From the NCBI GenBank assembly GCA_025058345.1, contig JANXEN010000005.1, positions 24,758 to 88,757 of the forward strand: a DNA stretch of 64,000 bases, written 5' to 3'. The notes beneath the pieces are model-generated. The model searched no databases. It saw nothing but the letters and a program-made list of their open reading frames with translations, and had not been told where the DNA came from. Positions within the stretch are counted from its first letter, which is position 1. Every line of letters starts with the position of its first letter. The DNA comes from Sulfolobales archaeon. GTDB taxonomy: Archaea > Thermoproteota > Thermoprotei_A > Sulfolobales > NBVN01. This document shows positions 43,250 through 53,067 of this stretch, in pieces. The position numbers were made by a program, and so were the translations under genes.

Positions 43250-45601
43250 ATGCAATGCGGTACGTCAGTAGCGCAGTCCAGCATACTTAGCGACATACCT
43301 AGCGATAAAGTCGATGAGGATCTAAAACGAGACCTACTCTTAAGAGGTTCAAGCGATTTTTTAATAATCAGCAATGATTTAAATAGGACCTATAGCGCTG
43401 TAGGCTTAAACAGCGTTAGGGTGTTTAAGGATTTCGACATGATATTAGCTACCGGCGACTTACCGCTTATCTACAAGTTAGTTAACGAACCATCAGTAAT
43501 TAAGATAGTACCTAACTTTAGGGTAAAGGTTCAAATGAATAACGAGTTCAAAGTCCTTAGTTTAGGAGACGATGAATCCAAGGAATCCCTCTATAGTTGG
43601 GGTAGGTCTAGGGTTGGTTCTAAGATAGTTGATAAGCTATATAACGTAAGTGGGTCTGGCGTCGTAGTAGCGGTATTAGATACCGGTATATCACTGGACC
43701 ACGATGAGTTGATAGGTAAGCTAATTACGATAAATCCGTTAGACCACACATATCCCGGCGGCTGGATTGAGTTTGATAGGAAGGGAATCCCTATATGTTC
43801 GGCGCCACGTGACACTCACTTCCACGGAACTTGGGTCAGCTCAATAATTGCAGGGGAATTCATAGGTATAGCATCCAAGGTAAAGCTTATGCATGGTTTA
43901 ATCCTCCACGGAGGTGAAGGAACTGCTGCACAACTGCTTTCAGGACTTGAATGGGTGTTAGAACCCTACACATGTAATGGAGTTAAAACACATGTAAAAC
44001 CTAACGTAGTTTCATTAAGCTTAGGAGTTTCAGGAAACTACAGCGACGTATTATTAAAGCCTATATTAAGGCTAATCCAGAAAAACATCATCGTAGTTGC
44101 TGCCATAGGGAACGACGGACCTGGAACGTCTTCAAATCCAGGGAATATCTGGGGTGTAATCGGTGTCGGAGCCCTAAATAGAAATGACGAGGTGGCTGAC
44201 TTCAGTTCGAGTGAGGTGGTTGATTGGCCTTCACCACCAGGTGAATGGCTATTTAAGGATAGCTACCCTAAGAACTACATCAAACCTGACTACATATCAC
44301 CAGGGGTTCTAATACCTGGAGCATATGTAAAGAGGGGTTACTATCTAATAGCTTCAGGTACCAGTGCATCGGCCCCCATAGTTAGCGGGGTTGTGGCGCT
44401 AGTTATAGAAGCGCTTAGAAATACCGGTAAAGAACCCACAGTTAATGAAGTATATGACATACTTAATAGAAGTGCAGATAAATTATGTAATATAAGCAGG
44501 TGTGGGTGGGGAATAGTCAATGCTGTTAAAGCCGTCGCGCAAGCATTAGACATAAATTTAAATGAGTTAGATATCGATGTTAATTCTACGAGAGTTCAGG
44601 TTTTAGAAACCATATCACTCACATCTAAGTATAACTTGAACTACTTCTTCGACGACCTAAAGCTAGGCGTCGGGAGGGAGCTAATTACGACTGTACCAAT
44701 TGCTGATATGGGTTATCACTTCATACATGCTGTTGGTGAAAGAACGTACGGCTACAAGAAAATATATCTTGAGCCTAAAATCATAATCAAAAATAGAACA
44801 GTGATAAGGGGGGAGTGGCTAGAATTAATATTACTCGGCTTTCCAGGAGCTTCAGACGTCCTTATCTACTTAGGAAGTAACTTACTTACATATCAACCAT
44901 TAAATCTATTAGGTTACTCGTTGATGAGGTTGTTACTTCCTTACATCAACCCAGGAGACTACGAAGTGCTGATAGTGAATTTAGAGGGACCTATAACGAT
45001 TGAGGAGAAAATTTACGTACGTGAAGAAATACCTAAGAACATAAGCTTCAAATTAGTTGCCCTCTCACCATCATCCCATCACATCAACTCCACAGTTGAT
45101 GTTTATGTAATTTCGTTAGTCGATGGAAAGATTCAAGACCCAACTAAGCTATACCACCGATTCATAAATGGTCAACCTACCGCCTCAGGTATCAGTAAGA
45201 TCAGTGACGGTGTCTATAAGTTAACCTACGTAGCGACCTCGCCAGGTATTTATAAGGTGTTATTTATTGCTGAGGTTGAGGTCAACGGAGAAGTCCTTAA
45301 AGCTACAGCCACCGCACTAACTGATGTAACGAAACCATACGTTAGCGACATGTCGGAAATCATCAACACATGGATTGAACTACGCAATCTGACATACAAC
45401 CTTGAACGCGTTAACTATGAAATTAATAAACTTAAATCCGATCTAAATGACCTGAACTCGACCCTTACACAATTACGGAATAACTCATTATATGCGCTTC
45501 TGAACGAAGTTCTAATGATAAGAGTTGTGCTGCTTCCTGTGGTTTTAATCTTAGTTATTCTCAACTTAATTATAATTAAGGGCTTAAAAAGACGCTATTA
45601 A
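43250..45601 (+). CDS. Membrane-anchored subtilisin-like serine protease
   Basis: 783 residues from ATG 43250. The S8 triad is D144 (AVLDTGISLDHDEL), H192 (HFHGTWVSSIIAG) and S372 (ASGTSASAP), with oxyanion N288 (AIGNDGPG). A propeptide-like region lies before residue 115. The C-terminal half is beta-rich, followed by a coiled coil near 715-745 and a final membrane helix (RVVLLPVVLILVILNLIIIK), so the protease faces outward. The 14 codons before ATG 43250 encode KYLLVVIILLMQCG-type signal sequence but have no usual start codon; see findings. It is divergent from the HMG-CoA-synthase-like operon. Confidence 0.9.
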   Translation: MQCGTSVAQSSILSDIPSDKVDEDLKRDLLLRGSSDFLIISNDLNRTYSAVGLNSVRVFKDFDMILATGDLPLIYKLVNEPSVIKIVPNFRVKVQMNNEFKVLSLGDDESKESLYSWGRSRVGSKIVDKLYNVSGSGVVVAVLDTGISLDHDELIGKLITINPLDHTYPGGWIEFDRKGIPICSAPRDTHFHGTWVSSIIAGEFIGIASKVKLMHGLILHGGEGTAAQLLSGLEWVLEPYTCNGVKTHVKPNVVSLSLGVSGNYSDVLLKPILRLIQKNIIVVAAIGNDGPGTSSNPGNIWGVIGVGALNRNDEVADFSSSEVVDWPSPPGEWLFKDSYPKNYIKPDYISPGVLIPGAYVKRGYYLIASGTSASAPIVSGVVALVIEALRNTGKEPTVNEVYDILNRSADKLCNISRCGWGIVNAVKAVAQALDINLNELDIDVNSTRVQVLETISLTSKYNLNYFFDDLKLGVGRELITTVPIADMGYHFIHAVGERTYGYKKIYLEPKIIIKNRTVIRGEWLELILLGFPGASDVLIYLGSNLLTYQPLNLLGYSLMRLLLPYINPGDYEVLIVNLEGPITIEEKIYVREEIPKNISFKLVALSPSSHHINSTVDVYVISLVDGKIQDPTKLYHRFINGQPTASGISKISDGVYKLTYVATSPGIYKVLFIAEVEVNGEVLKATATALTDVTKPYVSDMSEIINTWIELRNLTYNLERVNYEINKLKSDLNDLNSTLTQLRNNSLYALLNEVLMIRVVLLPVVLILVILNLIIIKGLKRRY

Positions 45602-45625
45602 TTAGGTATTAGCTGTGGGTTAAGA

Positions 45626-46639
45626 GTGATGGCATCTAAGAAGGCCATATTGATTGCGTCGATAACTACCGCGGTAATATACGCTACAGTAATATATCTA
45701 GCCTTAAACTTAAATCTAAACGATATATCACCTATGCTATCGGTATCAAATCTAAATTATTTAATACCTGTATTTTTCTTCCGTATATCTGCACTACTAC
45801 TTCACTCCTTATCATGGTACTTCATACTTAAGGTTTTCCGCAGCGATATATCCATAATTAAAACAATAGCCATAACTTTAGTAGCAATATTTACAGAAGT
45901 TATAATACCTATAGGCGGTATTACCGAAATAGCTAAAATTCTATTGGCTTCACAGGTTTTAGGAGTTCCACAGGATGGTGCATTATCAGCTCTATTGATG
46001 CATAGATTATTACTTACTATAATTACCGCTATATTTACCGTTATTGCAGTAGATGTCGTTGAAGCCCCTATAGGAACATCGTTAACCATTTTATTGCCTA
46101 CTTTGGGGTTATTAGTGCTGAATTTATCAATGCTCCTACTACCGTCTTCCCAGATATTCAGGAAGGCAACAGAAAAATTGACGAGCAGGTTAAACATTCC
46201 AATTCAAGACTTTTCAAAGAAATATAGGGAATCCACCAGTAAGTTGTTTAGTGAGGGAGGGATTGCAATCACCCTTACATCACTTACTATAATTGCAGAG
46301 AAATTAGTTAATGCTGTCTACGGAGTATGTCTATGCAGGTTGATGTCGACCGACATAAACATCTTCGCCTCTCTAATAGTTTTTGACTCTATATACGTCA
46401 TAATGTGGTTATTGCCTGTAGTGACGCCTGGAAATTTAGGGGTTTTCGAGACAGTGCAGATAATGATATTTAAGCTTTTGGGAACCTCACTTAAGTCCGC
46501 TGCCCTAATAGCGCTACTCAATAGGGCTATTATATTAATTACTGAATTACCTCTAATGCTACTATCAACCACTTACTTAGGAATACGTGCCAAGCACCTG
46601 ATAAAAACTGTCTTAAATAAAGAGAAACCCCGTAATTGA
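45626..46639 (+). CDS. UPF0104 / LPG-synthase-TM flippase-like membrane protein
   Basis: 337 residues with about eight membrane helices. The family pattern shows as WYFILKVFRSDISIIKTIAITLVAIFTEVIIPIGGITE near 65-105 and PVVTPGNLGVFETVQIMIFKLLG near 270. Homologues include the membrane domain of lysyl-phosphatidylglycerol synthase and flippase-type proteins. No synthase domain is attached. The start may be GTG 45626 or ATG 45629. It lies 24 bases downstream of the subtilase on the same strand, so the two may be co-expressed at the membrane. Confidence 0.82.
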   Translation: MMASKKAILIASITTAVIYATVIYLALNLNLNDISPMLSVSNLNYLIPVFFFRISALLLHSLSWYFILKVFRSDISIIKTIAITLVAIFTEVIIPIGGITEIAKILLASQVLGVPQDGALSALLMHRLLLTIITAIFTVIAVDVVEAPIGTSLTILLPTLGLLVLNLSMLLLPSSQIFRKATEKLTSRLNIPIQDFSKKYRESTSKLFSEGGIAITLTSLTIIAEKLVNAVYGVCLCRLMSTDINIFASLIVFDSIYVIMWLLPVVTPGNLGVFETVQIMIFKLLGTSLKSAALIALLNRAIILITELPLMLLSTTYLGIRAKHLIKTVLNKEKPRN

Positions 46640-46711
46640 GTTCAATGCCCTCTTACAGCTGAGCCTCTGAAATCACTTCAAAAAATAAAGTGTTGTTTAA
46701 GGAGCTGCCAC

Positions 46712-47185
46712 TTACTTCCATCTACATATTTCTATAAGGTTGTTAGGCCATGGAGCAAGCGTGAATTTCTTTACCCACTCCTCGTCTAACCTAACACTCT
46801 TTAGTAAATTAACTATGTCGTTAATTAGTTTCTGACTAACCCTACCCTCAGCAACTGCGGGGCAATCCATATCTAGGTATAAGACCTTTTCACCTGTGTT
46901 GAAGTCGTAATAGAGAAGCACAGGCCACACCCTACAGTCGAAGGGTCTCCTCTCGTAATTTAGGCAAAGCCCTTCAGGGCTTAGGAATGGGCATGAACCT
47001 TCCTTATATGCCCCTAAGCACTTAACGGGTCCTAAGGAAGTTTCTAACGTAAATGACTTACCAGCATATTCTTCCTCCTCCTCAGGTAGGAGGACTGCAT
47101 AAAACCTTTTGCAGCAATTAATACTACAGTTCCTACAAACATCACCGAAATCTACGAATTTGAAATACTCAGCTACTTTGGTCAA
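46712..47185 (-). CDS. YkgJ-family Fe/Zn cysteine-cluster protein
   Basis: 157 residues of the YkgJ (UPF0153) type. The N-terminal cysteines CRNCSINCCKRF (18-29), then CPFLSPEGLCLNYERRPFDCRVWP (about 85-108) and a later CPA match the C-x2-C ... C-x(8)-C-x(8)-C arrangement thought to bind zinc or iron. The family's job is not known. It is divergent from the OB-fold gene and convergent with the flippase-like gene. Confidence 0.82.
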   Translation of the reverse strand: MTKVAEYFKFVDFGDVCRNCSINCCKRFYAVLLPEEEEEYAGKSFTLETSLGPVKCLGAYKEGSCPFLSPEGLCLNYERRPFDCRVWPVLLYYDFNTGEKVLYLDMDCPAVAEGRVSQKLINDIVNLLKSVRLDEEWVKKFTLAPWPNNLIEICRWK

Positions 47186-47292
47186 GCGATTGACCTGCCC
47201 TAATTATTTTTAGTGAATAGTTTTAAAAGTTTAACTAACTAAGTTGCGAAAATGTTATTAAGTTAGGTAAAACTCTTTTTTGGGCAAGATAC

Positions 47293-47625
47293 ATGGAGTT
47301 AATAGATATTAATGAATTCGCTAAAGTGGATTTACGTGTAGGGCTTGTGAAGCATGCTGAGCACGTCCCTGGCTCTAAGAAGCTAATTAAGATAATCGTT
47401 GATATAGGGAGTGAGGAAAGACAGGTATTAGCAGGACTTGCCGAATTCTACGACCCCAAAGATCTGATCGGTAAACACGTTATTGTAGTAACTAACCTAA
47501 AGCCTAGGAGGATGATGGGCCTTGAATCTAAAGGCATGATACTTGCTGCAGGTTGCGGTCCTGAAGATACCCCAGTAATCCTTACGACGCTGAAGCCCGT
47601 AAAACCGGGCACTAAGATCTGTTGA
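47293..47625 (+). CDS. OB-fold tRNA-binding protein (MetRS C-terminal/EMAPII-like)
   Basis: 110 residues, a complete tRNA-binding OB fold: FAKVDLRVGLVKHAEHVPGS, LIKIIVDIGSEERQVLAG, VTNLKPRRMMGLESKGMIL, ending in PGTKIC. It matches the free-standing C-terminal domain found as the beta part of archaeal MetRS and in CsaA. It probably supplies non-specific tRNA affinity to a synthetase. It overlaps the convergent nadE gene by 14 bases. Confidence 0.88.
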   Translation: MELIDINEFAKVDLRVGLVKHAEHVPGSKKLIKIIVDIGSEERQVLAGLAEFYDPKDLIGKHVIVVTNLKPRRMMGLESKGMILAAGCGPEDTPVILTTLKPVKPGTKIC

Positions 47626-48442
47626 TATTTAAGTGTGGTTTCGGTGGTAGTGGAATCCCACCCCTTTTATGTTCCGTTGATTTAATGCGTCTAACGATGT
47701 TATCTATGATACTTAGTGAAATACCGGTTCTCTGTGAGGTTACTTCTGGACTAAGACCTAGGTCCACTAAATGGTATAGCACCCTATCTATCACATCATA
47801 GTCAACCCCTAATTCATCCTTAGCTTTATGACCTACCCATAAGCCAGGACTACTAGGCTTCCAAGATATTTTTTCAGGAATCCCTAAATACTCCGCCAGA
47901 ACCCTAACTTGCGTTTTATACAGATTTATTAAAGGATAAATATCGGCTGCTCCGTCCCCCCACTTAGTGAAGAAGCCTAGTAGATACTCGCTAAGGTCAC
48001 TGGTCCCTAGAACTAATAGATTATACACGTTTGCGAAGTAGTATAGAAGCACCATTCTACTCCTAACCTTAACGTTTCCCTTAGCTATCTTAGGAGCTTC
48101 CTCATATGAGGCCCCCACTGATTTAAGGTACGCATCCACAATGCCAGTGATGTCGATGTATCTAACGTTCTTCAAACCCAATACGTCAGCAACTAGGATA
48201 GAGTCTCTAACATCCTCAGCACTACTCTCCCTGTCAGGTAGGATTAATGAATAAATACGCTCAACGCCTAACGCTCTGACAGCTAAAGCTGCCGCGCAGG
48301 CTGAGTCAACACCACCACTAATACCTAATACGACACCATTAACACCGGAATTAGCTACATGTAGACGTATGTATTTAATTAAATCTTCAGATGTTCTCTC
48401 TAGATCAAACTCTAGGTAAGTTGGGACTTCATACTTAGACAT
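47612..48442 (-). CDS. nadE: NAD synthetase, ammonia-dependent
   Basis: 276 residues, an N-type ATP pyrophosphatase. The P-loop SGGVDS (42-47), the NaAD-binding WKPSSPGLWVGHKAKDELGVDYDVID and GTSDLSEYLLGFFTKWGDGAADIYP are typical of archaeal NadE. There is no N-terminal glutaminase domain, so it uses ammonia rather than glutamine. It finishes NAD synthesis by amidating nicotinate adenine dinucleotide. It follows glnA on the same strand with a 23-base gap; both are ammonia-using enzymes. Confidence 0.95.
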   Translation of the reverse strand: MSKYEVPTYLEFDLERTSEDLIKYIRLHVANSGVNGVVLGISGGVDSACAAALAVRALGVERIYSLILPDRESSAEDVRDSILVADVLGLKNVRYIDITGIVDAYLKSVGASYEEAPKIAKGNVKVRSRMVLLYYFANVYNLLVLGTSDLSEYLLGFFTKWGDGAADIYPLINLYKTQVRVLAEYLGIPEKISWKPSSPGLWVGHKAKDELGVDYDVIDRVLYHLVDLGLSPEVTSQRTGISLSIIDNIVRRIKSTEHKRGGIPLPPKPHLNINRS

Positions 48443-48465
48443 CGTAAGTCACGACATAAAGAATT

Positions 48466-49923
48466 TCATGAGTCGAAGTACATATAGAACTCGATAGGGG
48501 TTGGGTAGGAATACGACTTAACGCACTCACTCCTCTTTAACTCGATGTACGTCTCTATTAATTCCTTTGGAAATACATACCTTAGGAACTCATTATCTGA
48601 TTCAAGCTCATCTAACGCCTCCCACAAAGTCCTTGGTAATTCCCTAACACCTAAGGATCTCTTCCTCTCAGCTGTCATGTGGTATACGTCTTCATCTACA
48701 GGATCTCCAGGATCTATCTTTCTCTTAATACCGTCTAAACCAGCTGCCAGTGAAGCAGATATTGTTAGGTAAGGATTTGAAGACGGGTCTGGAATTCTAT
48801 ATTCTATTCTTTTACCGTCGTTATCACCCTTATAGTAGAGAGGTACCCTCACAGCAGCACTTCTATTAGATTTACTCCATACCAGGTATATGGGTGCCTC
48901 ATATCCCGGAACTAACCTTTTATAACTATTCGTAGTCGGTGACACTATCGCAGCTAGAGCTCTAGAATGCTCTAACAGACCGCCGATGAAGTACCTACCA
49001 ATCTGACTTAACTCGGCATAATTATCGTTGGGGTCGTAGAAGACGTTAACACCACCACCATTCCATAAACTAAGATGTGTATGTAAACCGGACCCAGCTT
49101 CACCGTAAATAGGTTTAGGCATAAATGTAGCTACCACTCCATGCTTAGCAGCCACATTCTTAACTACATACTTAATAGTCTGCACCTTATCAGCCGCATC
49201 TGACGGAGTACTGTACTTAAAGTCTATCTCCGCTTGACCTGAAGATGCTGTCTCATGGTGATGTGCCTCGACATGTATGCCGAAGTACGTGTTCAGTATA
49301 TCTGAAGCCTCTTCTCTAACGTCTAAAGTCCTATCCGTAGGTTCAACAACGTAATAACCCTCCCTAAGCTTAGTAAAGTAACCTGAGCCGTAACTCCAAG
49401 GTGATTCTCTAGAATGTATGTGGTAACTGGAACCAGCGTAAGGTGTTAATACATCAACATCAACTTTATCTAGGATATAGAACTCTAGTTCACACCCAAC
49501 GTATGACTTGAAGCCCTCACTCTTTAGAACCTCCTCAATCCTTTCAGAGGTATATCTGGGGTCCTTAGTTAATCTCCCTCTACCAAATCCAGCATATACC
49601 CTAGAGAGAAATCTAATAGCGGAGTTCCTCCAAGGTATTTTTCCGAAAGTACCGATTATTGGTATTAAGACCTCATCACTATCGTAGATCTGTGAAAATC
49701 CTTTAGCGCTACTGCCATCTAATTTACCGAATCCCTTCTCTAAGGACCTCTCATCAACGTCTTTAGCATTTACTGTAACGTGATGTAACCCACCTAATAA
49801 GTCAGTAAACTGTAGGTCCACCCAATTAACCCTTTCCTTCTGAATATAATCTAAAACTTCTCTTACACCTACATCTTTTACATTGTTCCAAAACTTTACT
49901 TCATCATTAACTATTTCCAACAC
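48466..49923 (-). CDS. glnA: Glutamine synthetase, type I
   Basis: 485 residues. An N-terminal beta-grasp domain contains VNWVDLQFTDLLGGLHHVTV. The catalytic barrel has VGCELEFYILD, GQAEIDFKYSTPSDAADKVQ, KPIYGEAGSGLHTHLSLW, SPTTNSYKRLVPGYEAP and RIEYRIPDPSSNPYL in order. The adenylylation tyrosine loop was not checked. It makes glutamine from glutamate and ammonia. It precedes nadE in the same direction. Confidence 0.95.
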   Translation of the reverse strand: MLEIVNDEVKFWNNVKDVGVREVLDYIQKERVNWVDLQFTDLLGGLHHVTVNAKDVDERSLEKGFGKLDGSSAKGFSQIYDSDEVLIPIIGTFGKIPWRNSAIRFLSRVYAGFGRGRLTKDPRYTSERIEEVLKSEGFKSYVGCELEFYILDKVDVDVLTPYAGSSYHIHSRESPWSYGSGYFTKLREGYYVVEPTDRTLDVREEASDILNTYFGIHVEAHHHETASSGQAEIDFKYSTPSDAADKVQTIKYVVKNVAAKHGVVATFMPKPIYGEAGSGLHTHLSLWNGGGVNVFYDPNDNYAELSQIGRYFIGGLLEHSRALAAIVSPTTNSYKRLVPGYEAPIYLVWSKSNRSAAVRVPLYYKGDNDGKRIEYRIPDPSSNPYLTISASLAAGLDGIKRKIDPGDPVDEDVYHMTAERKRSLGVRELPRTLWEALDELESDNEFLRYVFPKELIETYIELKRSECVKSYSYPTPIEFYMYFDS

Positions 49924-50097
49924 CTACTTAATTAAAAATCGAACAAAACTTAAAAGTGATTATCAAATATGTAAAACATTGTATCGCCAATATATCATTT
50001 ACTATTTTCGCAAAAGTTGAATTACGAACAACGTTTAATCGGACTTAAAGGGATACTGAATTAAAGCATCGCAGGTTAAGTAGTAAAAGAACTTAAT

Positions 50098-52872
50098 TTA
50101 AGATATACTCTTATACTTTATCGCTGCATGGGCTGCGGCTAGTCTAGCGACAACAACCCTATATGGTGAAGCACTTACGTAATCAAGTCCTATCCTATGG
50201 AGTATTTCAATTGATTTGGGGTCACCGCCGTGTTCACCGCAGATTCCAACCTCTAATTGCTGGTTTGATGATTTACCAAGCTTAGTGCCTATCTCAATTA
50301 ACTTCGCAACTCCTTTATCATCAAGTGTTTCAAACGGATTGTACATCAACACACCGCTCTCTATATACTGCGGTAGGAACTTACCCTCAATATCATCTCT
50401 ACTGAAGCTGAACGTTGCTTGAGTTAAGTCGTTAGTACCGTAGCTGAAGAAGTCTACTTCCTTCGCAATTTCATCTGCAGTCAGACAAGCCCTAACGGTT
50501 TCGATCATAGTACCTATCTTTAACTTATTAAGTAGTGATATCCCGTACCTCGACTCAACGTCTTTAATGGCTGGGAGTATCGCCTTCTCCTTCACGTATT
50601 TAATTTCAGACGCTAAAGCTACCTGAGGTATCATTATCTCTAGTATTGGGTTCTTCCCCTCCTTAATCAATTCTGCGGTTGCCTCAACCATAGATTTAGT
50701 TAGGTAGTAGTAGAATTCTGGATAAGTGACCCCTACCCTAACACCTCTGTGACCCATCATCGGGTTGTGTTCCTTAAGTTTTGAAATTCTGTTATACAGC
50801 CACTCAAACTCCTTGAGAGCTGCATCGTCAACTCCCTTAATCTTAGATTCATATAATTCCTTAAGTATCTCCTCAGGAGCTGGTAGGAACTCATGGAGCG
50901 GTGGGTCAATAAGTCTTATAATCACTGGTAAACCATCCATTATTTCGAGTATTTCCTTAAAGTCCTTCTTAATCATTTCAGCTAAAGGTTCTAAGTATTT
51001 TACCCTCTCTTCAACGTTTTCAGCGAGTATTACCTTCCTAAGGAGGTTTAACCTCTCAGGCTTCCTGAACATCCTCTCAATACGTAGTAAACCTATGCCT
51101 TCAGCTCCGAATTTCCTAGCTAACACAGCATCTTCAGGTACGTCAGCGTTAGCCCTAACACCTAACTTCCTTACCTCATCAGCCCACCCAAGCAGCACGT
51201 TTACCTCACTTATTAATTCCGGCTCAACAGTAGGTATCTTACCTACATATACGTCCCCTGAAGTCCCATCTATTGTGATCCACTCCCCTTCTCTAACAAC
51301 TAAATCCCCAACTCTGAATTCCTTGTTATCGTAATTTATGGAAATTGCCTCAGCACCTACTACCGCTGATTTCCCGATAGCTCTAGCGACCACAGCTGCG
51401 TGGCTAGTCATACCGCCTCTACTTGTCAACACACCAACAGCAGCGTAGAAACCGTGAACATCATCTGGCTTGGTTTCCACCCTAACTAGGATGACTTTCT
51501 TCCCATTCCTAGCCCACTCAACCGCTACGTCTGGGTGGAAAACTACTTGACCACTAACCGCACCTGGTGAAGCCCCTAACCCCTTAGCTATAGGCTTACC
51601 CTTATACTTAGGGTCTATTCTAGGGTAGAGAAGCGATACTATGTGTTCAGGCTTAACCTTCAGTAAGGCTTCCTCCTTAGTTAATATACCATCCATAACT
51701 AAATCAACAGCTGTCTTAACCCTTGCTAACGGTGTCATCTTCGCATCCCTATTTTGAAGGAAGTATAGCTTACCCTTCTCAATGGTAAATTCTATATCCT
51801 GAACATCCTTATTTAACCTTTCCAAGACTTTACTAGCTTTAATGAGCTCATCATATATCTGAGGCATCATCTCCTTAAGCTTATCTAAAGGCATAGGAGT
51901 CCTAATACCTGCGACTACGTCCTCACCCTGAGCATTAGGTAGGAACTCACCGTAAGGCCTGTTCTCCCCATTAGCGACATCCCTAGTAAATAGAACTCCA
52001 GTCCCGGAATCCCAACCCATGTTACCGAAGACCATAGCCACAACGTTAACTGCCGTACAATCAGCTTCTTTCTTGCTTATCTTATTAGCCATCCTATAGA
52101 ATATAGCTCTCGGATTCATCCAAGACCTAAACACGGCCTTAACAGCTAACTCAAGCTGAACCCAAGGATCTTGCGGGAAGCTGCCCCACTCCCTCTGTAT
52201 TACATGTTTAAACCTTTCAACAGCCTCTTTAAGACCCTCAACAGGGACCTCAACATCGTATTTTACGCCGTACTTACTTTTAATTTCCTTAAAAACCTCA
52301 TCAAACAATTCCTCCTTAATACCCAGTACAATTCTACCAAACATCTGTAGAAATCTTCTATAAGCGTCGTAAGCGAACCACTCATTATTAGTTAACCTTG
52401 CGAGCCCCTTAACGACCTCATCGTTAAGCCCTAAATTCAGTACAGTATCCATCATACCTGGCATAGATACCGCAGCACCCGACCTGACTGAAACAAGTAG
52501 CGGTTTATTGGGGTCACCGAAAATCTTTCCGGACTTCTCCTCCAACTTCTTAACATACACCTTTACCTGCTCAAATAGGCCTTCAGGAACTGGGAGTCTA
52601 TCAACTATCTTCCATACCTCACCAATTAGTTTATCTCTAATGTCCGGAGGAGGACCCCTTTCTAACTCCTTAACTAACTTCTCAATAGTTTCCTCCTCAT
52701 AACTGTAGAAATCCCTACACGCCTCAGTAGTTATTGTAAAGCCCGGTGGGACGGGGAGACCTAATTGAACCATCTGCGCCAAACTAGCTCCCTTCCCACC
52801 TAACAACTTCTTATCTCTCCAATCACCTTCCTCAAAACTAAAAACGTATTTTTTAGTCATCTCAGAGCCCAT
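50098..52872 (-). CDS. ppdK: Pyruvate, phosphate dikinase
   Basis: 924 residues, the usual length. The ATP-grasp start is LLGGKGASLAQMVQLGLPVPPGF; the phosphohistidine domain holds GGMTSHAAVVARAIGK; and the C-terminal PEP-utilising barrel has EGIGLLRIERMF, MGHRGVRVGVTYPEFY, GTMIETVRAC and the ending GICGEHGGDPKSIEILHRIGLDYVSASPYRV. It interconverts pyruvate and PEP with ATP and phosphate, for gluconeogenesis or glycolysis. Its internal lysine and aspartate positions look normal. It stands alone between glnA and the glycosyltransferase. Confidence 0.97.
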   Translation of the reverse strand: MGSEMTKKYVFSFEEGDWRDKKLLGGKGASLAQMVQLGLPVPPGFTITTEACRDFYSYEEETIEKLVKELERGPPPDIRDKLIGEVWKIVDRLPVPEGLFEQVKVYVKKLEEKSGKIFGDPNKPLLVSVRSGAAVSMPGMMDTVLNLGLNDEVVKGLARLTNNEWFAYDAYRRFLQMFGRIVLGIKEELFDEVFKEIKSKYGVKYDVEVPVEGLKEAVERFKHVIQREWGSFPQDPWVQLELAVKAVFRSWMNPRAIFYRMANKISKKEADCTAVNVVAMVFGNMGWDSGTGVLFTRDVANGENRPYGEFLPNAQGEDVVAGIRTPMPLDKLKEMMPQIYDELIKASKVLERLNKDVQDIEFTIEKGKLYFLQNRDAKMTPLARVKTAVDLVMDGILTKEEALLKVKPEHIVSLLYPRIDPKYKGKPIAKGLGASPGAVSGQVVFHPDVAVEWARNGKKVILVRVETKPDDVHGFYAAVGVLTSRGGMTSHAAVVARAIGKSAVVGAEAISINYDNKEFRVGDLVVREGEWITIDGTSGDVYVGKIPTVEPELISEVNVLLGWADEVRKLGVRANADVPEDAVLARKFGAEGIGLLRIERMFRKPERLNLLRKVILAENVEERVKYLEPLAEMIKKDFKEILEIMDGLPVIIRLIDPPLHEFLPAPEEILKELYESKIKGVDDAALKEFEWLYNRISKLKEHNPMMGHRGVRVGVTYPEFYYYLTKSMVEATAELIKEGKNPILEIMIPQVALASEIKYVKEKAILPAIKDVESRYGISLLNKLKIGTMIETVRACLTADEIAKEVDFFSYGTNDLTQATFSFSRDDIEGKFLPQYIESGVLMYNPFETLDDKGVAKLIEIGTKLGKSSNQQLEVGICGEHGGDPKSIEILHRIGLDYVSASPYRVVVARLAAAHAAIKYKSIS

Positions 52873-53067
52873 TAGGTAAGCAAATTAAAGCTAATAAACA
52901 TTAATTAAAATGACAATATAAACAGATAAGTTTGCTGAGTTGAGCTTCGGCAGGAATACTTAAAAGGTATTTTGAGTAACGGTATGTCACCGACGTCAAT
53001 GACAATGCCTCCTAAGACCCTAAACCCGTTCCCCAACCTACAGTACGACTGTAAGGTCAGAAAACAA

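Noticed and set aside
50765..51334. Plus-strand frame of 189 codons inside ppdK
   Set aside because: Antisense to a full-length conserved enzyme, rich in Ser and Ile, with no recognisable domain.
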